From: Stutzerimonas stutzeri
Lineage (GTDB): Bacteria > Pseudomonadota > Gammaproteobacteria > Pseudomonadales > Pseudomonadaceae
Direction: 5' to 3'
Assembly (NCBI RefSeq): GCF_000590475.1
Contig: NZ_CP007441.1
Span: forward strand, 3,912,660-3,976,659
Length of the DNA stretch: 64,000 nucleotides
The translations under genes and the position numbers were made by a program. Shown here in pieces: positions 1-7,200 of the stretch (position 1 is the first letter of the stretch; the number at the start of each line of letters is the position of its first letter). The notes under the pieces were generated by a model that worked only from the letters and a program-made list of their open reading frames with translations, was not told the DNA's origin and did not search any database.

Positions 1-361
1 GGTTGCGTGCTGGTACTGCTGGTCGAAGCGCGGTTGGTCGGGCGTTGCTCGATCCCGCTGCCGCTGATTCGGCCGCTGGCGGCGCTGGCACTCGGTGAGC
101 GGGTCGCCAGCGGCCTGGGCCACCCCGATCGGCTTCTTCGGCCTGGTCGTGCCCTTTCTCGCGCGCCGTCTGGTGGGCAGCGACGTGCGCCGCACGCTGG
201 CGCTGTCGGTCGTACTCGGGCCCTGCGTCGTACTGCTGGCCGACGTCCTGTCGCGCCTCCTGGTCCGCCCCTACGAACTGCCGGTGGGCGTGGTCACCGC
301 ATTCGTCGGCGCGCCGATTCTGATCGCGGTGGTGCGCAGCCATCGCTTGCCGACGCTGTGA
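1..361 (+). pseudogene. Fec-type iron-chelate ABC permease, 3' part, frameshifted and internally deleted
   Basis: This is the C-terminal part of a FecCD-family inner-membrane permease; its 5' end lies outside the window. Frame 1 reads the cytoplasmic loop ending LGERVASGLG. The reading then has to move to frame 2 near position 118-125 to continue with PIGFFGLVVPFLARRL and a normal FecCD tail (ADVLSR, ELPVGVVTAFVGAP). Family members have about 25 residues between these two segments, and they are absent here. The loop before LGER also looks short. I therefore call it broken, either a real decayed gene or a sequencing/assembly dropout. It abuts the next permease gene by 1 base. Confidence 0.75.
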
Positions 362-362
362 C

Positions 363-1283
363 ATGAACACCATCACCCCCTCCCCGCTACAAGCGCCACC
401 CGGGCACTGGCTGGTGCGTATCGGTGGTTTCCGTCTGCTGGTGCAGCGCCGCGGCTTGCTGGTCGGGCTTGGCCTGACGGTAGCGCTCGCGGTCGCGCTG
501 CTCTGGCTGATGGCCGCCGGCACCGCGCTGACGCCCTGGCAGGCCTTGCAGGCTTCGCTGGGCAATGGGCGCGCGGCGCTGGGGGCTGCCGGCTGCCTGT
601 TGCAGACGCTGGCGCGCAACCGCCTGGCGACGCCCGGGGTGATCGGCATCGATGACGGGGCGACCGCCTTGCCAACCAGCCTGGCGCCACCGATGCTGGC
701 GCTGTCCGGCGCTACCACTGCGGCGGTGCTGACCTTCGCCCTGGCCATGGGCGCCGGCGGGCGGGGCTATAACCTGCTGCTGGCGCGCGCCGACATCGAT
801 GCGGCCAACGCCGCCTATCCATGGACGGTCGGCAGCCTCAATGCACGGCCGGCGCAATCGGTCTGGCTGCTCGCGATCGGCGTCGTCGTCGGCTTGCCCC
901 TGGCCAAGCTGCTGGGTCACCCGCTGGCCTCGATGCGCTTTTCCGACAATGTCGCCACCGGCCTCGGCATCCATCTGTCTCGCATGCGCGTAGCAAGCCT
1001 GGCGCTGACCGTCTGGCTCACCGCGCTGGCCGTGGCAGTCGTCGGCCCGGTCGGGCTGACCGCCCTGGTCGCGCCTGAGACGGCGCGCTATCTGTGTCGC
1101 CAGCAGGGCGTGCCGATCCTGAATTCGGCGCTGGCCGGTGCCCTGCTGATGCTGATCGCCGATTGGGCCGGGCGCACGCTGCTCGCGCCAGTGGAGATCC
1201 CAGTGGGCATCATCATGGCGATCATCGGCGGCCCTTACCTGCTGTGGATCCTCCTACGCCAATCTTCCCGGACGCTGTCATGA
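363..1283 (+). CDS. FecD-like iron-chelate ABC permease, probably internally deleted
   Basis: Second permease of a Fec-type ferric-chelate importer (FecCD family), 306 aa, multi-pass membrane protein. Family landmarks are visible: GAAGCLLQTLARNRLATPG early, WTVGSLNARP in the middle, GPVGLTALVAPETAR, and the C-terminal EIPVGIIMAIIGGPYLLW. The frame is open, but two conserved stretches seem to be missing. One is the RLPR-type segment expected between SLGNGRA and ALGAAG. The other is a transmembrane helix expected between GGRGYNLLLA and RADIDAANAAY. With similar damage in the gene before it, function is doubtful. The stop overlaps the start of the ATPase gene (ATGA), so it is part of that operon. 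Confidence 0.75.
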   Translation: MNTITPSPLQAPPGHWLVRIGGFRLLVQRRGLLVGLGLTVALAVALLWLMAAGTALTPWQALQASLGNGRAALGAAGCLLQTLARNRLATPGVIGIDDGATALPTSLAPPMLALSGATTAAVLTFALAMGAGGRGYNLLLARADIDAANAAYPWTVGSLNARPAQSVWLLAIGVVVGLPLAKLLGHPLASMRFSDNVATGLGIHLSRMRVASLALTVWLTALAVAVVGPVGLTALVAPETARYLCRQQGVPILNSALAGALLMLIADWAGRTLLAPVEIPVGIIMAIIGGPYLLWILLRQSSRTLS

Positions 1284-2116
1284 GCGAAATTCCTTCCATC
1301 CTGATCGACGGTGCCCGCGCCGAGTCCCGTCTCGAAGCGCGCCAGCTGAGCATGGGCTATGGCGATACCGCGGTGCTGCGCGACCTCGATCTGCAGCTGC
1401 CCAGCGGCCAGGTCACCGCCATCGTCGGCCCCAACGGCTGCGGCAAATCCACGCTGCTGGCGGGACTGGCGAGGCTGCACAAGCCCAGCGCTGGCGCCGT
1501 GCTGCTCAATGGCGAGGCGATCAATCGTCTGCCAACCCGGGAGGTCGCGCGCCAACTTGCGCTGCTGCCGCAGGACGCCAGCGCGCCGGACGGACTGACT
1601 GTCGCCGAACTGATCCGCTTCGGTCGCCAGCCCCATCAGCGCCTGCTGCACCAGTGGAGCGAGCGCGACCAGGCGATCGTCGAGGCGGCGCTGCAGGTCG
1701 CCAACCTCACCGAACTGGCCGACCGCCCGCTGCAGTCGATGTCCGGCGGCCAGCGCCAGCGCGCCTGGATCGCCATGGCCATTGCCCAGGACACCCCGCT
1801 GCTGCTGCTCGACGAACCGACGTCGGCGCTGGACCTGGGCCATCAGATCGAGGTGTTCGAGCTCATCCGCCAGCTCGCCGCCGCCGGCAAGACCGTGGTC
1901 ATGGTCGTGCATGACCTGGCCAGCGCCTGCCATTACGCCGATCACCTGGTCGCCATGCAGAACGGACGGGTGATCGCCGAGGGCGTGCCCAACGAAGTGG
2001 TCACACCAGAGTTGGTGCACGCCCTCTACGGTGTGCACTGCACGCTGCTGCGCGATCCGGTACATGGCTCGCCGATCATCGCCGGGGTGACGCGCCTGCC
2101 TAAGGCCGCGCCCTGA
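1280..2116 (+). CDS. Fec-type iron-chelate ABC transporter ATP-binding protein
   Basis: Cytoplasmic ATPase (278 aa) that powers import of a ferric siderophore or citrate-type chelate through the two permeases just upstream. Complete ABC motifs are seen: Walker A GPNGCGKST, a Q-loop in LLPQD, signature SGGQRQ, Walker B LLLLDEPTSALD and a switch histidine in VVHD. Length and the C-terminal ALYGV tail are normal for FecE/FepC proteins. The ATG at 1280 overlaps the permease stop, which fixes the start. Unlike the permeases it shows no damage. FecE or a siderophore-specific paralogue cannot be separated by sequence alone, so no gene symbol is given. Confidence 0.88.
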   Translation: MSEIPSILIDGARAESRLEARQLSMGYGDTAVLRDLDLQLPSGQVTAIVGPNGCGKSTLLAGLARLHKPSAGAVLLNGEAINRLPTREVARQLALLPQDASAPDGLTVAELIRFGRQPHQRLLHQWSERDQAIVEAALQVANLTELADRPLQSMSGGQRQRAWIAMAIAQDTPLLLLDEPTSALDLGHQIEVFELIRQLAAAGKTVVMVVHDLASACHYADHLVAMQNGRVIAEGVPNEVVTPELVHALYGVHCTLLRDPVHGSPIIAGVTRLPKAAP

Positions 2117-2600
2117 AGGTTCGGTGCGCCCTGCCGCTCATCGCCTGAATCTCTGTAACAGCGACGCGGATTTCGTTCGCTGTTCGAACAGTTTGGCGAT
2201 TATCAGCTTGTTTACCGCCTGAGCGACTCGCAGAGTTGGCGCGGCGAACAGGAGGGCGTCAATCGGCCGTTTTGCGGACATACGCCTCGGCCGGCCGGCG
2301 CGCTGGCATTCTGGGCTTCACGCAGCGGCGTCTGACGGCGATTCGGCGAACTCGCAACTGATCGCGAGGCCCGGCGAGAGGGGTTCAAGAGGGTTGATGG
2401 CATTTCGCCTATAAACAATATGCATAGCCGGGCCACTGTTACGCATTGTTCCGGCCACAGAGACGCGTGCAACTATCCCGGACGACTTCAGAGCCGATCC
2501 GCCATGCGCCTGGGCGTAGGCGCAACGGGCGGACCGGTCGAGCCATGCGCGCGGTGATCACCACGCGCATGGCTTACAACAACAACAAAAGGAAACCGCA
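2117..2600. other. Intergenic region before the TRAP operon
   Basis: About 480 bases without a convincing gene. A minus-strand open frame at 2212-2472 has no recognisable protein character. The only structure I can support is the long palindrome at 2541-2574, listed separately. The promoter of the TRAP operon should lie here, but I could not find a clear -35/-10 or -24/-12 pair. Confidence 0.6.
2541..2574. repeat. 34-bp near-perfect palindrome upstream of dctP-like gene
   Basis: The arms AGCCATGCGCGCGGTGA and TCACCACGCGCATGGCT are adjacent with no loop and pair at 16 of 17 positions. It ends about 15 bases before the Shine-Dalgarno AAAGGAAA of the TRAP binding-protein gene. No T tract follows, so it is not a normal terminator. 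It could be an operator for a dimeric regulator or a 5'-UTR hairpin. Confidence 0.6.
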
Positions 2601-3650
2601 ATGACCAGATTGTCGAAGATACTGCTCGCCCTCACGGTTGCCGGCACGTTAGGCCAGGCCGCACACGCCGCCGACGCGGAGGTGGTGCTCAAGGTGCACC
2701 ATCAGCTTCCCGCGCACTCGGTGACCCAGGCCAACCTGCTCGAGCCGTGGGCAAAGAAGATCACCGAGGAATCGGATGGGCGCATCCAGTTCCAGTTCTA
2801 TCCCTCGATGCAACTCGGCGGCACACCGCCCCAGCTGGTCGACCAGGTGCGTGACGGCGTTGCCGACATCATCTGGGCCCTGCCCGGCTACAACAGCGGT
2901 CGCTTCCCGCTGATTTCCGCCTTCGAGCAGCCCTTCATGAGCACCTCGGCCGAAGCCACCAGTCAGGCCATGTGGACCTTCATCGAGGAACACGGACAGA
3001 AGGAATTCCAGGGCATGCACCTGTTGGCCACCCACGTGACCGACGGCGCGCTGGTGCACACCACCAAGAAGCCGATCAAGAAGATGGCCGATTTCCGCGG
3101 CAAGAAAATCCGCGCGGCCAACCGCACCTCCACCAAACTGATCAGCCTGCTCGGCGGTACTCCGGTGGCAATGCCGGTGCCGCAGATTCCCGAGGCGCTG
3201 TCCAAGGGCGTGGTCGACGGTGCCATCGTGCCCTGGGACGTGGTGCCGGCGCTCAAGCTGCACGAGCTGGTCAAGTACCACACCGAGATGGCGCCCGGTC
3301 AGCCTGCGCTGATGTACACCACAGTGATCATCGCGATGAACTCGGCCGTCTACGACAAGCTGCCGGCGGACCTGAAAAAGGTGATCGACGACAACAGCGG
3401 GCTGGCGTTTTCGCGTCAGGCCGGTCGCCTGTTCGATACCCAGGTCGTCGAGACCGGCCATGCGCTGGCAAAGAAGGAAGGCAATGAAATCTACGTGCTG
3501 CCGATCGAAGAGCAGCAGAAGTGGATGAAGGTCGCCTCGCGCCTGGACAAGGACTGGATCGACGAAGTCGAGGACAAGGGCTACGACAACGGTGCCGCCC
3601 TGCTCCAGGACGCCCGCGACCTGGTCAAGAAGTACCAGCAGCAACAGTAA
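2601..3650 (+). CDS. TRAP transporter substrate-binding protein, DctP family
   Basis: Periplasmic receptor (349 aa) of a tripartite ATP-independent transporter, which usually delivers organic acids. A Sec signal peptide of about 23 residues ends AAHA before ADAEVVLKV. The body has the DctP-family pattern, including the GKKIRAANRTS segment with the arginine that in this family salt-bridges a substrate carboxylate, followed by LGGTPVAMPVPQIPEALSKG and VVDGAI. AAAGGAAA lies 7 bases before the ATG. Membrane subunits follow at once, so this is the first gene of a dctPQM-type operon. The substrate is not predictable from sequence. Confidence 0.9.
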   Translation: MTRLSKILLALTVAGTLGQAAHAADAEVVLKVHHQLPAHSVTQANLLEPWAKKITEESDGRIQFQFYPSMQLGGTPPQLVDQVRDGVADIIWALPGYNSGRFPLISAFEQPFMSTSAEATSQAMWTFIEEHGQKEFQGMHLLATHVTDGALVHTTKKPIKKMADFRGKKIRAANRTSTKLISLLGGTPVAMPVPQIPEALSKGVVDGAIVPWDVVPALKLHELVKYHTEMAPGQPALMYTTVIIAMNSAVYDKLPADLKKVIDDNSGLAFSRQAGRLFDTQVVETGHALAKKEGNEIYVLPIEEQQKWMKVASRLDKDWIDEVEDKGYDNGAALLQDARDLVKKYQQQQ

Positions 3651-3705
3651 TCCCGCTGAAGTGGCGCCGTCCCCGGGCTGGCGCCGCCCCCTTCCGGAGA
3701 ACCCC

Positions 3706-4233
3706 ATGAGTGAACCCGTACTCCAGGCTCCAGCCGTGCCTGAAGGTGCGTTCGGCCGCCTGCTCGATGTCCTTTCCCGCCTGCTGGCCTTCCTCGGCGG
3801 CCTGCTGCTGGTGGCCATGACCCTGATGGCGACTTACAGCATTGCCATGCGCGCGCTGTTCGACGAGCCGCTGCTCGGCGACGTCGAGCTGGTGCAGATG
3901 GGCTGCGGCATCGCCATCGTCTTCTTCCTGCCGCTGTGCCAGCTGCGCCGCGGCAATGTCATCGTCGATGTTTTCACCCTGCATGCCTCGGCGCAGGTAC
4001 GCAACGGACTCGATGCCCTGGGCGGCCTGCTGATGGCCCTGGCCGCAGCACTGCTGGCCTGGCGGTCACTGGTGGGCATGCTCGATGCCTACGGCACCGG
4101 TGAGGAGTCGATCATCATGGGCGTGCCGATCTGGTGGTCGATGACCGCCTTCGCGCCCGGTTTTGCATTGCTGGCGCTGGTGGCCCTGTACACCGCCTGG
4201 CAGGATTTTCGTGGTGAGGGTAAACCCGCATGA
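3706..4233 (+). CDS. TRAP transporter small permease, DctQ family
   Basis: Small membrane subunit (175 aa) with four predicted helices; it pairs with DctM to form the sodium- or proton-driven importer. Typical DctQ features are YSIAMRALFDEPLLGDVELVQ after helix 1 and an LRRGNVIVDVF segment. The ATG at 3706 is preceded by a CCGGAGAACCCC ribosome site. An in-frame start further upstream would overlap the binding-protein gene and adds a non-hydrophobic Pro-rich leader, so it was not used. The stop overlaps the start of the large permease. Confidence 0.88.
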   Translation: MSEPVLQAPAVPEGAFGRLLDVLSRLLAFLGGLLLVAMTLMATYSIAMRALFDEPLLGDVELVQMGCGIAIVFFLPLCQLRRGNVIVDVFTLHASAQVRNGLDALGGLLMALAAALLAWRSLVGMLDAYGTGEESIIMGVPIWWSMTAFAPGFALLALVALYTAWQDFRGEGKPA

Positions 4234-5552
4234 GCAGTGTTGAAATCGGCGGCTTGTTCCTCGCCATCCTTCTCGTCCTACTGGTGGTGCGCATCCCGAT
4301 CGCCATCGCCATGCTGCTGACCGGCGTCGGCGGCTACGTCGCCATCAGTGGCTGGGCGCCCCTGCTGAGCTACATCAAGACCGTCGCCTACGGTCGATTC
4401 ACCGTTTATGACCTGTCGGTCATTCCGCTTTTTCTGCTGATGGGCCAATTTGCCTCGCGGGGTGGGCTCGCGTCCGGCCTGTTCCGCTCCGCAGCGGCAA
4501 TGATCGGCCACTGGCGCGGTGGCCTGGCAATGGCCGCGATAGGCTCTTGTGCCGCTTTTGGCGCAGTTTGCGGTTCTTCGATTGCCACCGCAGCCACCAT
4601 GGGCCAGGTCGCGCTGCCCGAGCTGAAAAAGTACAACTATTCCGGCTCGCTGGCGGTCGGTAGCCTGGCCGCTGGCGGCACACTGGGCATACTCATTCCG
4701 CCTTCGGTGGTGCTGGTGATCTACGCCATCCTGGCCCAGGAAAACATCTCGGCGCTGTTCATGGCCGCCTTCATTCCCGGCGTGCTGGCTGCAATCGGCT
4801 ACATGATCGCGATCGCCATTTACGTACGCATGAACCCCGACGCAGGGCCCGCCCAACCGCGCATGACCTGGCGTGAACGTCTTGCCGCGCAGAAAGGCGT
4901 GTGGCCGGTTTTCCTCATCTTCGTTCTGGTTCTGGGCGGTATTTATAGCGGCTGGTTCACTCCAACCGAGGCAGCCGCGATTGGCACCGTGGGCACCGGC
5001 TTCTTCGCCGTGGTGCTGGGCGGCATGCGCTGGGCCGGCTTCAAGGAAGTGCTCTACGGCACCGCGGTGACTACCGGCATGATCTTCATGATCCTGCTGG
5101 GCGCCGACATCATGAATTCCTTCCTGGCCGTCTCCCAGTTGCCTGTGGCGCTGGCCGAAGCCATCACCAACAGCGGCGTCGGGCCCTTCGTGGTGCTCGC
5201 GGGGATCCTTATCCTGTACCTGATCCTCGGCTGCGTGATGGACACCATGTCGATGATCCTGCTGACCATCCCGATCTTCTTCCCGCTGATCATGGGCCTG
5301 GATTTCTACGGCCTGGACCAGACCGAAAAGGCTATCTGGTTCGGCATCCTGGCGCTGATGGTGGTGGAAATCGGCATGATCACCCCGCCGGTGGGCATGA
5401 ACGTCTACGTGATCAGCAGTATGGCCCGCGACGTGAGCTTGCGCGACGCCTTCCGCGGCGTGGTGCCTTTTCTCATCTCCGACATCGTTCGCGTGGTGAT
5501 CCTGGTGCTGTTCCCGTCGATCACCCTGTGCCTGGTGCGGTGGCTGTCATGA
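4230..5552 (+). CDS. TRAP transporter large permease, DctM family
   Basis: Large membrane subunit (440 aa) of the TRAP importer; this family carries the transport path. It has about 12 hydrophobic segments and family landmarks: RIPIAIAMLLTGVGGY at the N terminus, AAFGAVCGSSIATAATMG, LAAGGTLGILIPPSVVLVIY, FTPTEAAAIG, and MITPPVGMNVYVI near the end. The start overlaps the DctQ stop by ATGA, indicating translational coupling. The length is normal. A porin follows within 115 bases on the same strand, probably in the same transcript. Confidence 0.9.
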   Translation: MSSVEIGGLFLAILLVLLVVRIPIAIAMLLTGVGGYVAISGWAPLLSYIKTVAYGRFTVYDLSVIPLFLLMGQFASRGGLASGLFRSAAAMIGHWRGGLAMAAIGSCAAFGAVCGSSIATAATMGQVALPELKKYNYSGSLAVGSLAAGGTLGILIPPSVVLVIYAILAQENISALFMAAFIPGVLAAIGYMIAIAIYVRMNPDAGPAQPRMTWRERLAAQKGVWPVFLIFVLVLGGIYSGWFTPTEAAAIGTVGTGFFAVVLGGMRWAGFKEVLYGTAVTTGMIFMILLGADIMNSFLAVSQLPVALAEAITNSGVGPFVVLAGILILYLILGCVMDTMSMILLTIPIFFPLIMGLDFYGLDQTEKAIWFGILALMVVEIGMITPPVGMNVYVISSMARDVSLRDAFRGVVPFLISDIVRVVILVLFPSITLCLVRWLS

Positions 5553-5665
5553 CCTCGACCGGCTAATCGAATTGCCGCCTGCGGCGGCTGCATCACTCCC
5601 CTGCGCTTTCGAATTCCGCAACGGCGATGGGGAGCCCTTAACCTTGAAAAAGGAAAACAACAACA

Positions 5666-6937
5666 ATGAAGCACCTCACCCACAACACCCAAGCAAGCCG
5701 CATTCTGGTACCGACACTGCTCGCGGCGACCATCGCCGCCCTCGTCCCGCTGGCCGCCAGCGCCGAAGGCTTCGTCGACGACACCAAGATCACGGTCAAT
5801 GCGCGCAACTTTTACATCGGTCGTGAATTCCGCGACGACTCGGTACAGCGCACCAAAGCCGAGGAATGGACCCAGAGCTTCATCCTCAACATCCAGTCCG
5901 GCTACACGCCCGGCCCGGTCGGCTTTGGCGTCGACGTGCTCGCTGGCCTGGCGATCAAGCTCGACGGCGGCCGCGGCACCTACGGCACCGCCCTGCTACC
6001 GACCCACGACGGCAACCGTCCGGCCGACGATTATGGCCGCTTCGGCGTGGCCGCCAAGGCCAAGCTCTCCAACACCGAACTGAAGATCGGCGAGATGATG
6101 CCCGTGCTGCCGATCCTGCGCTCGGACGACGGCCGCTCGCTGCCGCAGACCTTCGAGGGTGGCATGATCACTTCCAAGGAAATCGACGGCCTGACCCTCT
6201 ACGGTGGCCAGTTCCGCCAGAACAGCACCCGTGACGACGCCAGCATGGAAGACATGTCCATGCAGGGTGCAGGTGCAGCCACTTCTGACCGCTTCAACTT
6301 CATCGGTGGCGAATACGCCTTCAACAACAAACAGACCACCGTTGGCCTCTGGACCGCCGAGCTGAAAGACGTCTACGAGCAGCAGTACGTGCAGCTGTTG
6401 CACGTCCAGCCATTGGGTGACGATCTCGCTCTGACTGCGAACCTTGGCTACTTCCAGGGTGATGAAGAAGGCAGCGCCCTGGCGGGCAATCTCGACAACA
6501 AGACCTACTCCGGTCTGTTCGGCTTGAAAACCGGCGGCAATACCTTTTATGTGGGCCTGCAGAAAGTCAGCGGCGACACCTGGATGCGCGTCAATGGCAC
6601 AAGCGGCGGCACCCTGGCGAACGATAGCTTCAACAACAGCTACGACAACGCCGGCGAGAGCTCTTGGCAGGTTCGCCACGACTACAACTTCGCTGCCGTG
6701 GGTGTGCCTGGTCTGACGCTGATGAACCGCTACATCAGCGGCGACAACATCGAGACTGCCACCGACGACGATGCCAAGGAATGGGGCCGCGAAACCGAGG
6801 TGGCCTACACCATCCAGAACGGTCCGGCGAAGAACCTCAATATTAAGTGGCGCAACTCGAGCTTCCGCTCCCAGGCCAACACGCGTGACCTCGACGAGAA
6901 CCGTCTGATCTTCAACTACCCGCTGTCGATCCTGTAA
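5666..6937 (+). CDS. OprD-family outer-membrane porin
   Basis: Substrate-selective outer-membrane channel (423 aa) of the Pseudomonas OprD family. A long signal peptide ends LAASA before EGFVDDTKIT. The mature part shows OprD patterns: NARNFYIGREFRD, a GFGVDVLAG strand, and alternating aromatic strands. It ends FNYPLSIL rather than with the usual terminal Phe. It directly follows a TRAP operon and is closed by a terminator. I infer that it admits the TRAP substrate across the outer membrane. AAAAAGGAAAACAACAACA precedes the ATG. Confidence 0.85.
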   Translation: MKHLTHNTQASRILVPTLLAATIAALVPLAASAEGFVDDTKITVNARNFYIGREFRDDSVQRTKAEEWTQSFILNIQSGYTPGPVGFGVDVLAGLAIKLDGGRGTYGTALLPTHDGNRPADDYGRFGVAAKAKLSNTELKIGEMMPVLPILRSDDGRSLPQTFEGGMITSKEIDGLTLYGGQFRQNSTRDDASMEDMSMQGAGAATSDRFNFIGGEYAFNNKQTTVGLWTAELKDVYEQQYVQLLHVQPLGDDLALTANLGYFQGDEEGSALAGNLDNKTYSGLFGLKTGGNTFYVGLQKVSGDTWMRVNGTSGGTLANDSFNNSYDNAGESSWQVRHDYNFAAVGVPGLTLMNRYISGDNIETATDDDAKEWGRETEVAYTIQNGPAKNLNIKWRNSSFRSQANTRDLDENRLIFNYPLSIL

Positions 6938-6993
6938 CCGCTACACCGCAACGCTCCCGTTGTAACGCGTCTCTCCTGCGCGTGATTGCCTTG

Positions 6994-7018
6994 GCCCGTC
7001 AGATGACGGGCTTTTTTT
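6994..7018 (+). terminator. Rho-independent terminator after the porin gene
   Basis: The stem GCCCGTC / GACGGGC has an AGAT loop and is followed by seven T. It ends the TRAP-porin transcript about 60 bases after the porin stop. Confidence 0.9.
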
Positions 7019-7200
7019 CCCCCGCGCCTGCTGCCCTGCCCCAGCGGCCGGCCCTCCATTTATTACCGCGTCGACCGTGCTGACAAATGCACATTGGTCG
7101 CAACCCTCACGCGTCATGCCCTCCCTGGGGAACCTGGCGCCGCTTCCGCGACTCGTCTAGTAATAGAGCAACAGCCTCGCTTGGCAGTACGGAGCTGATG

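Noticed and set aside
2212..2472. Minus-strand open frame of 86 codons before the TRAP operon
   Set aside because: No ribosome site, low-complexity Arg/Ser composition and no recognisable domain.
2649..3818. 389-codon minus-strand frame opposite the TRAP binding protein
   Set aside because: Shadow of a recognised gene with signal peptide and family motifs on the plus strand.
7087..7200. Upstream extension of the MHYT kinase
   Set aside because: Added residues are not membrane-like and lack a ribosome site; GGAG is placed for ATG 7201.
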